DNA from: an uncultured Eubacteriales bacterium
Lineage (GTDB): Bacteria > Bacillota > Clostridia > Oscillospirales > CAG-382
Direction: 5' to 3'
Length of the DNA: 64,000 bases
Assembly: GCA_900551295.1 (NCBI GenBank)
Contig: URVJ01000010.1
Location: forward strand, 11,500 to 75,499
This document shows positions 27,356 to 35,947 of this stretch, piece after piece. The notes under the pieces are model-generated. The model saw only the letters and a program-made list of their open reading frames with translations. It did no database searches and was not told the origin of the DNA. The position numbers and the translations under genes were made by a program. Numbering within the stretch: position 1 is the stretch's first letter; each line of letters opens with the position of its first letter.

Positions 27356-27660
27356 TTATTCCGTATCAAGTACATCTGTAAGGTTCAGTTCGCGGATAAC
27401 CGCGCGTTCAAGGGGGGATTCATTGGGAGCGTGCATAACAAACATGGTTTTTCCCTCAAACGTATTGAAAATCATACTCTGTCCGCCTCGAATTTTTCTG
27501 ATGGCAGAAACACAGTTTTGATTAATGACCATTCAACCAGATCTTTGCTTTTATAGACGCAAAAATTCTGCGTTCCGTCAACCTTTTTACCGTACATGTA
27601 ATATGTGCCGTCATGCGGCATTATAAAAGGATCTCCTATATTGATGTTTTTTAATTCCAC
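27356..27660 (-). pseudogene. GH43-type glycosidase with large internal deletion
   Basis: From GTG 27660 (AAAGGAG upstream) it encodes the N-terminal blade of a GH43-like protein: I-G-D-P-F-I-M-P-H-D-G-T-Y-Y-M-Y-G and Y-K-S-K-D-L-V-E-W. At about 27475 the frame breaks, and in another frame the DNA continues with the C-terminal end (M-I-F-N-T-F-E-G-K-T-M-F-V-M-H-A-P-N...R-E-L), closing at 27356. An intact enzyme has about 300 residues; roughly 200 are missing. The catalytic Asp of the first blade remains, but the propeller cannot form. Confidence 0.8.
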
Positions 27661-27729
27661 TTTGCTTTCTCCTTTTTCATTCCGGTATGACTGTACATTG
27701 ACAGAAAAACAATAATTCAAGAATTATGT

Positions 27730-28134
27730 TTACAGTATTTTTTCAAGCTCTTTTACAGCGTTATCTATCAGCTGTACAACCGTAAAGCTTGAAGCGCCGG
27801 CAACAATGTTGTCGCAGTGGTTCATGGGCAGCAAAATACGTTTTGCCAGGCTCTGTCCGACGGCAAGCGCCATTGACGGTGTGATCTCCCCGTACATTGC
27901 GTCTGCAATTACTATACCGATAGGTCCTATGATTATATCGGCTTTGCGGCAGCCGACAATAACAGCGTTCTCACCGGTTGCGGCATGATCCGCACCGGCT
28001 TTTAACATTGCCGCTGTTGCGACCGTATTGGTTCCTGCCGCCGTTATTACGGCTTTCGGTACTTTTTCTTTTATTGCCGCAACAAGCTGCCTGCCTATGC
28101 CGCCGCCCTGCGCATCTATAATCAATATGTTCAT
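27730..28134 (-). CDS. DUF3842 family protein
   Basis: Protein of 134 residues, recognised as the DUF3842 type: N-terminal I-L-I-I-D-A-Q-G-G-G-I-G (nucleotide-binding-like glycine loop at residues 3-14), G-T-N-T-V-A-T, and a mixed alpha/beta pattern. Function unknown. It seems intact within the decayed operon and lies 50 bases after the transporter gene. Confidence 0.75.
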   Translation of the reverse strand: MNILIIDAQGGGIGRQLVAAIKEKVPKAVITAAGTNTVATAAMLKAGADHAATGENAVIVGCRKADIIIGPIGIVIADAMYGEITPSMALAVGQSLAKRILLPMNHCDNIVAGASSFTVVQLIDNAVKELEKIL

Positions 28135-28183
28135 TGTTATTCACCCAAGCACATCAGATATCCGTTTTGTTCAAAAACTTTCG

Positions 28184-29152
28184 TTAAAAGCACAGACAGA
28201 TTGTAGCGGCGACGCCGCACATAATACCGCCCCACTGCTTTAAGGTAAGCCTTTCTTTAAACAGTAAGACACCTGCCATTATATTAAGTATAAGTCCTCC
28301 GCCGTTTAAAATCGGAAAAAGCACCGCGCTTTCCACAACTCCCGACAGATACAGGTTAAAATAGTTATTCAAAGCAATGCATATACCCGATATTATCAGA
28401 ATCAAAACAAACACTGCACGCTTTTTCAGACACTTGTTCTTATTTTTATCCTCTGCGGCCGGAAAATGAACGTTCCTGTTTTCGCTTTCACGCCTTGTTT
28501 CAATTTTGTATGCTGCAACCGAAAAGACAAACGACACCGCGAATGCAATAATTAAAAACGGAACAAGTTCGCCGCTGTGTTCTGAGCTTTGATGCACCTT
28601 TTGCATTATTCCTATTCCGGCAGCAGCGACAGCCGCGGCAAAAGCCAATATCAGCCATTTTACGGAAAAAGATTTTTCTTCGTCATCTTTTCCGACTGCA
28701 AGCACAAAACAAAACATCATGAGAATTATACCGGTAATTTTAAGCGCATTAAACTTCTCGTGCCAAAAAATAAAACCCGAAAGCGATGTAATAACCGTGG
28801 AAAAAGAAACAATTACAGAAGTATACGACCAGGGACCGACTTTGAGAGCCATGGTTATAAAAACAGTGGCAGCCATAGTTACAATGCCGAAAAACACTGC
28901 CATAAGAACAGTATACAGCGATGCATTTAAACGGAATCCGGCTATAACCGCCAAAGTTGCGGCGCACAATACGCTTGTTGCGCCGTTGTACACGTAATTG
29001 CCGCTTTTTTCGGTCATAAAGGTCTTGGAATAGTAATTGCGGAAAATTCCGCAAAGAAGACACGCCGCCATGGAAACAACTATAATAACGGCAGTTGGCA
29101 TTGATGCTAAATTCATTTTCAAAACGTCCATACCGGGCTTTTTGCCCGACAT
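28184..29152 (-). CDS. EamA/DMT family permease
   Basis: Membrane protein of 322 residues with ten predicted helices in two EamA repeats, each ending in a conserved segment (F-I-F-W-H-E-K-F-N-A-L-K-I-T-G near 130, and L-L-F-K-E-R-L-T-L-K-Q-W-G-G near 300). A polar loop of about 35 residues near 215-250 separates the halves. AAAGGGAG precedes ATG. DMT permeases export or import small metabolites; the substrate is unknown. Neighbouring glycosidase remnants and an SGNH esterase suggest a sugar link, by position only. Confidence 0.85.
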   Translation of the reverse strand: MSGKKPGMDVLKMNLASMPTAVIIVVSMAACLLCGIFRNYYSKTFMTEKSGNYVYNGATSVLCAATLAVIAGFRLNASLYTVLMAVFFGIVTMAATVFITMALKVGPWSYTSVIVSFSTVITSLSGFIFWHEKFNALKITGIILMMFCFVLAVGKDDEEKSFSVKWLILAFAAAVAAAGIGIMQKVHQSSEHSGELVPFLIIAFAVSFVFSVAAYKIETRRESENRNVHFPAAEDKNKNKCLKKRAVFVLILIISGICIALNNYFNLYLSGVVESAVLFPILNGGGLILNIMAGVLLFKERLTLKQWGGIMCGVAATICLCF

Positions 29153-29226
29153 TCTCCCTTTCTCTTAAATAACTTTGCGAACGGATAAACGGTAACGTTA
29201 TTTTACATTATAATCTCAGTGAAGTT

Positions 29227-29508
29227 TTAAAAGCGAAACCCGGGCGCTAACGGCTCTGTTTTGTCATTTAAATATCCAAAATAATCTTCGGGATTCTTGC
29301 TGCCTTTCAATACGGCATTTTTCAGCAAATGCAGCGTAACGTTGCTGCGGAGTCTGATTCCTCCCGTTAAGAATACTCCCTCCGGGATCTGTACTTCGCC
29401 GCCGCCCTGATTAAAGCAATAATCAATCGCGTTCTGAATTTTTGCGGTCTGAAGTTCATTATTCCTTTCAGCGCCGAAATCACATATTGATACTATCGTT
29501 CCTGACAT
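29227..29508 (-). pseudogene. GH28 (polygalacturonase) N-terminal fragment
   Basis: Ninety-three residues with AGGAGG before ATG, matching the N terminus of GH28 pectinases: C-D-F-G-A-x-x-x, I-Q-N-A-I-D-Y-C, G-G-G-E-V-Q-I-P-E-G-V-F-L-T-G-G-I and L-R-S-N-V-T-L-H-L. An intact enzyme has about 450-500 residues; the catalytic Asp motifs are absent. The frame ends just before EamA-gene upstream DNA, so the 3' part was deleted. Confidence 0.8.
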
Positions 29509-29526
29509 AATAACCTCCTGAAAGCT

Positions 29527-30159
29527 TTAGATTGCTTCGAGAAATTTTTTCAGCTTTTCAGCCAAAACACGGTTTCCTGCATCATTCGGGTGAAGTCCGT
29601 CCGGGCAAAATGCTTCTTTCTGTTCCGGAATGTCCGGACAAATGCCGAACGACGCAAACAAATCAAGCACCGGAAGTGAGTACATTTCAGCAGCCTCGCG
29701 GATTACATCAACATAATCCTTTAACACCTTTTGATTGGAGCTGTTAGGCTTGTAATCGTGTATACGGTGCATAGGCGTAATTATAATTATAGGCTTTGTC
29801 GGGTACTTTTCGATAAGACCTCTGAACAGGTAATGAACCGCGCCGCAAAAAGTCTGGGGTGTACGATCCGTAAATTCTCCGAACGGTGCGTCGCCGTGAC
29901 CGTAATCGTTTGTTCCGCCGAAAACAACAACCGCATCGGCGTCATCATCCATACCGGAAAAACGCGCGCAGAAATCCGTCGTATCGGGGCATGCTATCTG
30001 TCTTGCAATACGCGTTCCGCCTATACCGTAATTGCGTATTTCCGAAAGACCTGCCATTTCCTTCAACACGCACGTAAAACGCGCCGCCTCGCAGCTTGTT
30101 CCTGAACCCTCCGTAATGCTGTCGCCCAAAAAAACAATTTTCTTTCCCTTCAGTTCCAT
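29527..30159 (-). CDS. SGNH/GDSL-family esterase
   Basis: Hydrolase of 210 residues with all SGNH blocks: block I G-D-S-I-T-E-G (Ser nucleophile about residue 13), block II Gly in Y-G-I-G-G-T, block III G-G-T-N-D-Y (Asn), block V D-G-L-H-P-N-D with catalytic Asp and His. GCGGAGG precedes ATG. No signal peptide. Position before the GH28 remnant suggests removal of acetyl groups from pectin-type oligosaccharides; this is inference. The AraC gene is divergent from it. Confidence 0.9.
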   Translation of the reverse strand: MELKGKKIVFLGDSITEGSGTSCEAARFTCVLKEMAGLSEIRNYGIGGTRIARQIACPDTTDFCARFSGMDDDADAVVVFGGTNDYGHGDAPFGEFTDRTPQTFCGAVHYLFRGLIEKYPTKPIIIITPMHRIHDYKPNSSNQKVLKDYVDVIREAAEMYSLPVLDLFASFGICPDIPEQKEAFCPDGLHPNDAGNRVLAEKLKKFLEAI

Positions 30160-30241
30160 ATTAACTTACCTCCGCAACTTAACATTTTCTTATATTAGCA
30201 TAACAGGCTGAAAAAAACAATCATTATATTAACAAAAACTA

Positions 30242-30270
30242 TTGCAATATTGACACTTTTGTGGTATAAT
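30242..30270 (+). promoter_or_regulatory. Promoter of the AraC gene, no room for a leader
   Basis: TTGCAA (30242-30247), 17-base spacer, TATAAT (30265-30270). The start codon at 30277 lies where transcription should begin, which would make the mRNA leaderless. Confidence 0.65.
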
Positions 30271-30276
30271 GAAGAT

Positions 30277-31083
30277 ATGAAAAATACAGTTTTTAAGGAA
30301 CATCAGGAGTTCAGCAAAAAAAAGCCCTGGGAATACAAAATTCATACTTTTCCTACTGACAGAGTTGTTCCGCCGCACTATGCCGAAACGCTTGAGGTGC
30401 TTATTTACGAAAATATTACCGGCGAGACGCACATCGGAGGTCACCGTCTGAAACTCGGCGGAAAACAGGTCTTTTTTGTCGGACCGAACGTTGTTCACGC
30501 CATGTATTACAAAAAGAACGACGGCAAAAACATAACTCTTAAAATTGACACGGAACTGCTCAAGCCGATATTCGACATTTCCGCCTATCTCGACTATTAC
30601 GGAACAAACTTCTCAAATCTTCCTATGGAAATATTTGAGTTTGACGAGATAATCGAAATTTCAGAGGTATTTCTGAACGGAGAAATATCCGATGTTATAC
30701 CGGCAATTATCAGACTGTTTTCAATTCTTATTTCACACTCTGACGATTACCGTCATTTCTCTTTTCCGCAGAGCAACGATATGCTTGCGATAATCTCCTG
30801 GACCGAAGAAAATTTCAGCAAAAAAATAACGCTTGAAGAAGTTGCAAAGCAAGTCGGTTACAGCAAACACTATTTGTGCCGCAAATTTAAAAACGAAACC
30901 GGTACGACATATTTATCATATCTCAATTTTCTGCGTATCAGCAACGCCTGCAAATTTCTGAAAGCCGGTCAGCCGATACCGGTAGTTTCTGAAAACTGCG
31001 GTTTTGAAGATATATCGTATTTTACACAGCTTTTCAAGAAAATTGTCGGGGTTACGCCGAAAAAATACACGCAGCTTCACTGA
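30277..31083 (+). CDS. AraC family transcriptional regulator
   Basis: Regulator of 268 residues: an N-terminal cupin-type domain (G-G-K-Q-V-F-F-V-G-P-N-V-V-H) and a C-terminal double helix-turn-helix (I-T-L-E-E-V-A-K-Q-V-G-Y-S-K-H-Y-L-C-R-K-F and C-G-F-E-D-I-S-Y-F-T-Q-L-F-K-K). ATG 30277 lacks a clear ribosome site and lies at the predicted transcript 5' end; the in-frame TTG at 30250 is inside the promoter. Divergent from the SGNH operon it presumably controls. A strong terminator follows. Confidence 0.88.
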   Translation: MKNTVFKEHQEFSKKKPWEYKIHTFPTDRVVPPHYAETLEVLIYENITGETHIGGHRLKLGGKQVFFVGPNVVHAMYYKKNDGKNITLKIDTELLKPIFDISAYLDYYGTNFSNLPMEIFEFDEIIEISEVFLNGEISDVIPAIIRLFSILISHSDDYRHFSFPQSNDMLAIISWTEENFSKKITLEEVAKQVGYSKHYLCRKFKNETGTTYLSYLNFLRISNACKFLKAGQPIPVVSENCGFEDISYFTQLFKKIVGVTPKKYTQLH

Positions 31084-31108
31084 ACAAACTCAGATTTCAT
31101 ATTTATTT

Positions 31109-31138
31109 CCGCCGTCAAAAACGGCGGATTTATTTTTT
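31109..31138 (+). terminator. Terminator after AraC gene
   Basis: CCGCCGT pairs with ACGGCGG over a 5-base loop, followed by ATTTATTTTTT. Confidence 0.88.
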
Positions 31139-31140
31139 CA

Positions 31141-31176
31141 TAAAAAAGCCCTGACAGACAGTTAAGTCCGTCAGGG
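31141..31176 (-). terminator. Terminator of the small-peptide cassette in the element
   Basis: On the minus strand CCCTGAC pairs with GTCAGGG, followed by GCTTTTTTAT. It closes the truncated surface protein/small peptide unit. Confidence 0.8.
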
Positions 31177-31268
31177 TCCGCTTTATACAACTAAAAATTG
31201 CAGATTAAGATAGGAGAGAGAAAAAAACTGCGGATTGTATGTTGTTGTATAAGAGCCGGAGAAGTTAA

Positions 31269-31391
31269 TCAGAAAAGTTCAGATGTGTCAAAGAGATTCT
31301 CGTTCTCGGCTGTTTCGCCGCTGCCTTCGAGAATGTCCTCTGCACTCATCAGAAGCTTTTCAAGTTCGGGTGAAGAATAGGTCTTTTTCAT
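31269..31391 (-). CDS. Short anionic peptide gene, MKKxYxxPEL family (copy 1)
   Basis: Encodes 40 residues, starting M-K-K-T-Y-S-S-P-E-L-E-K, with D-I-L at 19-21 and ending S-E-L-F. AAGGAAAGGGG lies before ATG. It follows the truncated surface protein stop by 16 bases on the same strand. Two full paralogues (44757-44876, 47813-47938) align without gaps over residues 1-21 and occupy the same place behind a related large protein. Rich in Glu, no Cys, no signal peptide. Function unknown. Confidence 0.8.
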   Translation of the reverse strand: MKKTYSSPELEKLLMSAEDILEGSGETAENENLFDTSELF

Positions 31392-31407
31392 TGATTTTCC
31401 CCTTTCC

Positions 31408-31932
31408 TTAACCCTCGGTTGACTGTGAAGCAAGCCACTCGTTATAATTATCTATAAGCGGCTGTGCTGCTGCTTTTCTTTCATCATCAAGGCTGTTCAG
31501 TATGTCAATAATAGACACGCTCATAGATGTGCCGTACTGATACTCGCCGTCAACTTTCGACCATGCACGCACGGTAAACTCGTCGCCGTAGTGAGCCATC
31601 GGAATGTTTACAAGTACACAGCTGAATACGTCTGCCTGAAGTGTACTGTCGGGATAAAGCTTGAGGTCGGTATCTGTTCCCTTGATATAGTTAGCGTGTG
31701 AAATAAACGGCGTTACCACACCTTCCGGCTTAAATGTGTGAGTAAGTTCAGCATTATCAGCCGCCTTGAGAACGTCGGTGCGCGCTACGATAAAGCCGTA
31801 TTCTGTAAGCTTTTCGTCTGTTTTGTAAGTATATTCAATATAACCCTTGAATCTGAGACCGCTCTTGTTGTCAATGACATTTCCTTCGGTGTCTTTCTGA
31901 ACGCGGATTTCGGTAACTTTGGTATAATTCAA
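31408..31932 (-). pseudogene. C-terminal remnant of a large secreted protein
   Basis: About 174 residues corresponding to the C-terminal domain of the proteins at 44897-47152 and 47938-50145: S-G-L-R-F-K-G-Y, then E-Y-G-F-I-V-A-R, then a Y-x-x-G-D-x-x-x-L segment. There is no proper start: the frame begins at TTG with no ribosome site, and the signal peptide and upstream modules are missing. The break lies about 31,930, directly against the truncated glycosidase on the other strand. Confidence 0.8.
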
Positions 31933-31934
31933 GA

Positions 31935-32966
31935 AAGTGGATCCGCGGATGCAATTTTATGGGAAGCGATTGCGCCAACCGAATAGATCAGTGGCAGGAA
32001 CTGGGTTTTGAAGAAAGGCTTAAAACTGCGGACCGTGAATTGGAGCTGGCAGCGAAAACCGGCTATAATTCAATAAGAATTGTATTGGAATTCATTGTGT
32101 GGAAAGAAGAACATGATGGATTTATGAACAGGCTTGAAGAATACATCAAAACAGCCGATAAACATGGCATATCCTGTATGATCGTTTTCGGAAATGACTG
32201 TATGCTGCCAAAAACAGAGGGCTGGAAACCGCAGAAGCTCGGTGTTCAATCATACGATTGGGGATATCACGGCGGAAGAAAGTTTTCTCAGCACGGAACA
32301 TTTGATGTTCCCGGCTATCATTTGCTTGATGAGCCGGAGCTTGCCGAAGAGCATTATAAATGGGTAGCTGAAATTGTTACAAAGTATAAAGATGATAGCA
32401 GAATAATAATGTGGGACGTGTTTAACGAACCTGGCAATTCACACAGAGGCAATATGTCCTTCCCGCATATAAAAAGATTTTTTGAAATAATCCGTGAAAT
32501 AAACCCTATACAGCCGCTGACGTCCGCAATCTGGTCAAACACAAAGCATATTGATGAGCTGCCGGAAATAGAAAAATTTGCACTTGATAATTCCGATATT
32601 GTATCATTCCATAATTACTTTTCATATATAGATAATATCGAAACCATAAAAGAGCTTAAAAAGCTCGGCAGACCGATTATTAATACAGAATGGCTTGCAC
32701 GCTGCTTACATAATAATGTTGCAGAATTGTTCCCGCTTTTCTATCTTGAAAAGATAGGCTGCTACAACTGGGGATTTGTTGCCGGTAAGTATCAGACATA
32801 TGAATCCTGGAATTCCATGTGGGACGTATATGAAAAAAATCCGAAAGTTAATTATGATTTTACCAAATGGTTTCATGATTTATACAGACCCAACTTTCAT
32901 CCGTATGATCCTAAGGAAATCGAAATTATTAAAAAGTTCTGCGATCTGGCAGATAAAGAGAATTAA
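31935..32966 (+). pseudogene. GH5-like (clan A) glycosidase lacking its N terminus
   Basis: About 344 residues of a TIM-barrel glycosidase: K-W-I-R-G-C-N-F opens the barrel, then N-S-I-R-I-V-L-E, acid/base-type W-D-V-F-N-E-P-G and a C-terminal I-I-N-T-E-W-L nucleophile region. The homologous frame begins before the first ATG (31959) and runs back to about 31921 without start codon or ribosome site, so the 5' end was lost at the same junction that truncates the divergent gene. It may be translated at a low level from ATG 31959, which would omit the first barrel strand. Confidence 0.7.
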
Positions 32967-33090
32967 GAGTGAAGCATACGGAAACCGCAAAACTTGAATT
33001 TATAAAAGTAAAGCCGAAGTCCATGTTCCTTAAAATACATATCGGCACACATTGAGATAAACGGAATATTCTTTCGGCTTGACGCCGAAT

Positions 33091-33939
33091 ATGAAAAACA
33101 TCCGTACAACGGATACAAAGGGGGATTCTCACATAAGATTCATCACAGATCACGATTATCACATTCATTCCGGTCTTTCGCTCTGTTCGGCAAACCCGGA
33201 TCAGACGCCGGAGGCAATTCTGCGCTATTCCAAGAAAAACGGGTTCAAAAAAATTTGTTTGACCAACCCCTATTGGGATGAGACTGTTCCTAAGATCTGT
33301 TCGATTAAGTATTATGATGTTCAGAACACGGCTTACATCGAAAAGGCGCTTCCTTTGCCGCAGGATGATGAAGTGGAATTTCGTTTCGGGGCGGAAGTGG
33401 ACATGGACAAGAACTTTACCATCGGCATCAGGGGCAAAATGCTTAAAAAGCTTGATTTTATCGTTATTTCAACCATGCATTTTAATCGTGTCGGTTTTAC
33501 GATAGATGAGAAAGACAATTCTTATGAACGCCGTGCCGATATATTTGTCAAACGTTTTGACAAGGTTCTTGCGGCGGATCTGCCGTTCCGCAAAATGGGT
33601 CTTGCGCACATTACCAGCACGCTGTTAGCGCCAAACGGTTTCCGGAATCACATGAATGTACTTGATATGGTGGATGACAAGACTTTTAAAGAGCTTTTCA
33701 CCCGAACCGCCAAATGCGGCATGGGAGTAGAGCTAAATTTGGATCCGAGTGACTATTCGGATGAGGATATTCCACGTATCAAACGCCTGTATCTGATTGC
33801 AAAAGAGTGCGGCTGCAAGTTTTACATGGCGAGCGATGCGCATCACAACAAAGAGCTTGCGTCCGCCAAAGAGGATTTTGAGCGGCGTGTCGATTTTCTT
33901 GACTTAACAGAGGAGCAGAAGTTCAAGCCGTTCGGTTAA
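33091..33939 (+). CDS. PHP-domain metal-dependent phosphoesterase, start altered
   Basis: PHP-type protein with the metal motif D-Y-H-I-H-S-G-L-S, I-S-T-M-H-F, G-L-A-H-I and C-terminal S-D-A-H-H. PHP enzymes hydrolyse phosphate esters using a trinuclear metal centre; histidinol phosphatase is the best-known member. The natural start looks like codon 33133, which has AAAGGGGG 8 bases upstream but reads ATA, so ATG seems to have mutated. ATG 33091 (282 residues) is in frame but has no ribosome site. Expression is doubtful. Confidence 0.65.
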   Translation: MKNIRTTDTKGDSHIRFITDHDYHIHSGLSLCSANPDQTPEAILRYSKKNGFKKICLTNPYWDETVPKICSIKYYDVQNTAYIEKALPLPQDDEVEFRFGAEVDMDKNFTIGIRGKMLKKLDFIVISTMHFNRVGFTIDEKDNSYERRADIFVKRFDKVLAADLPFRKMGLAHITSTLLAPNGFRNHMNVLDMVDDKTFKELFTRTAKCGMGVELNLDPSDYSDEDIPRIKRLYLIAKECGCKFYMASDAHHNKELASAKEDFERRVDFLDLTEEQKFKPFG

Positions 33940-34012
33940 AGGTTTTGCAAAGGAAATTGTAAGGGCTGCTCGACCTTAATTATTTATATCATTTAAAATA
34001 AGGAGAATGTAA

Positions 34013-35425
34013 ATGAAACTCAGAAAGTCACTGGCTATTTTGGCTTCCGCACTGATGCTTACCTGCGTCGGCTGTAAAAAGTCGGAAACCCAAAAGAACA
34101 ATACGGACGTTACACTCGACGAAAACGATCCGTATACTTCAAATCTTGAAATTAATAACTATGACGGCTACAATTTCCGTATACTTATACGTCCTTCGCA
34201 GATTAATGACCAGTACCTCGAAGAAGGAAGCGGCGACCCGATAGAGGACGCTGTTTACAAGAGAAACCTCACGGTTGAGTCGATGTACAACATCACAATA
34301 AGCGCTACACCGTCATCTGACAGCAACTATGAGACGGACGCGCTCAACGCAATCCTCGCGGGCGACGACGCATACGACGCAATATTCCCTCACTCGAGAG
34401 CTGCATTCTCTTATGCTACTCAGAACGCACTTCTCAATATAAATGAGATTGACTCAATACATACCGAAAACCCCTGGTGGTCAAAGGACATTGTTGAAAG
34501 TGCCAACGTAAACGGCAACCTTTACGTACTCGACGGCGATATCTCACTTGCAAGATATAAATATGCTATGTGTCTGTACTTTAACAAGAGAATATTCGAC
34601 GAACTCGGTCTTGACTATCCATACCAGATGGTAAAAGACGGCGCATGGACGTTTGATGAATTCGCCAAGCTCGTCAAAAGTGGCGCAAAAGACCTCAACG
34701 GCGACGGCGTTATGGACGTTGAAAACGACCAGTACGGTTTCCAGACCGGCGAATGGCTGTCGCCAATAGCAATCCTCTACACGGGCGGTCAGAGAATTTA
34801 CAACAAGAATGACGAGGGTATTCCGGAGCTTACGCTCAACACATCAAAGACTGTTGATATATTCGACAAGTACTTTGACCTTATGGATTCCGCAGGAAAC
34901 GTTATTTACGCTGATAATATAATTACAGGTCCGGATATGTTCAGAGAAGGGCGCGCAATGTTCGGTAACAACGGTCTTGCAAGTGCGCAGGGTTATAGAA
35001 ACATGGATGACAACTTCGGTATTCTTCCCTATCCTAAGTTCACCGAAGATGATGAATACGCAAGCATAGTAAACGGCTCAGCGCACCTGCTCATCATTCC
35101 GCTTACGGTTCCGGATGCGCACAGAACCGGTAACATTATCGAGGCTCTCTGCGCAATAGGTTCTCGCGACGTTGTTCCCGCATTCTACGAGCAGTCTCTT
35201 AAATCCAAATTCAGCCGCGATAACGAGTCTGAAGAGATGATAGACATTATCAAAGACAGCATCATATACGATCTCGGCTATGTAGCGGGCGGTACGTTCG
35301 ATTCCATAGGACGCAATCTTGCAAGAAGCGCAACTCACGACTTTTCTTCCACATATGCCTCACAGGAAGCTGTTGCTCTTGTAGCGCTTAAGAATTTCAA
35401 CAAGGCTTACGGCGGAATCGAATAA
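34013..35425 (+). CDS. ABC-type extracellular solute-binding lipoprotein
   Basis: Lipoprotein of 470 residues with a strong AAGGAG site. A signal peptide ends in C-V-G-C (lipid-modified Cys about residue 21), followed by a linker and a family-1-type binding fold: G-D-D-A-Y-D-A-I-F, L-Y-F-N-K-R-I-F-D-E-L-G, D-L-N-G-D-G-V-M-D. Such proteins deliver sugars to ABC importers, but no permease gene is nearby; the element carries the binding protein alone. It is intact and has its own terminator, so it may serve a permease elsewhere in the genome. Confidence 0.88.
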   Translation: MKLRKSLAILASALMLTCVGCKKSETQKNNTDVTLDENDPYTSNLEINNYDGYNFRILIRPSQINDQYLEEGSGDPIEDAVYKRNLTVESMYNITISATPSSDSNYETDALNAILAGDDAYDAIFPHSRAAFSYATQNALLNINEIDSIHTENPWWSKDIVESANVNGNLYVLDGDISLARYKYAMCLYFNKRIFDELGLDYPYQMVKDGAWTFDEFAKLVKSGAKDLNGDGVMDVENDQYGFQTGEWLSPIAILYTGGQRIYNKNDEGIPELTLNTSKTVDIFDKYFDLMDSAGNVIYADNIITGPDMFREGRAMFGNNGLASAQGYRNMDDNFGILPYPKFTEDDEYASIVNGSAHLLIIPLTVPDAHRTGNIIEALCAIGSRDVVPAFYEQSLKSKFSRDNESEEMIDIIKDSIIYDLGYVAGGTFDSIGRNLARSATHDFSSTYASQEAVALVALKNFNKAYGGIE

Positions 35426-35456
35426 TCGGAATTACCCGATACACACTTAAAATTTT

Positions 35457-35483
35457 ACCCGGTCTTTATGACCGGGTTTTCTT
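35457..35483 (+). terminator. Terminator after solute-binding protein
   Basis: ACCCGGTC pairs with GACCGGGT over a 5-base loop, followed by TTTCTTGT. Confidence 0.88.
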
Positions 35484-35600
35484 GTATAGAGAAAACCTCG
35501 CGATAGTTGCATGGTTCAAAAAGGTTAACCGGTGAATCCCCCATTTTACGGGGTATATTTATTGTTATATAAAAATTATATTTTAGAGAAGGTGAAAAGT

Positions 35601-35804
35601 ATGGAAGAAAATAACAATATACCTATAAATCAAAAGCTTACTTTGACTATTAAGGAAGCCTCAATATATAGTAATATCGGTATAAATAAAATTGATTCAA
35701 TGTTACGAGCGCCAAATTGTTCATTTGTTCTCTTTGTGGGAAACAAAAAGCTGGTAAAAAGAAAAGAATTTGAAGAATTTATTGCACGAACATTATCAAT
35801 ATAG
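35601..35804 (+). CDS. xis: Tn916-type excisionase
   Basis: Protein of 67 residues from ATG 35601 with AGAAGGTG upstream; the frame opens earlier without support. The sequence L-T-I-K-E-A-S-I-Y-S-N-I-G-I-N-K-I and F-V-L-F-V-G-N-K-K-L-V-K-R matches the winged-helix excisionases of the Tn916 group. It directs the integrase toward excision by binding the att arms. Located 143 bases before the integrase gene. Confidence 0.9.
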   Translation: MEENNNIPINQKLTLTIKEASIYSNIGINKIDSMLRAPNCSFVLFVGNKKLVKRKEFEEFIARTLSI

Positions 35805-35947
35805 CCAAAGGGAATCAGCGGGCATTAAAAATATGTTGCCGGATATGAAAAATATAATTTCGAGTATTGATAAACTTGAGCAAATATGATATAATAAATA
35901 TGTTGTATTAGCTCTTTTTCTCAATAGTGAGAAAGGAGTCAACAGAT

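Noticed and set aside
30250..30270. TTGACA-TATAAT as the AraC promoter
   Set aside because: The spacer is only 9 bases; TTGCAA at 30242 with a 17-base spacer fits better.
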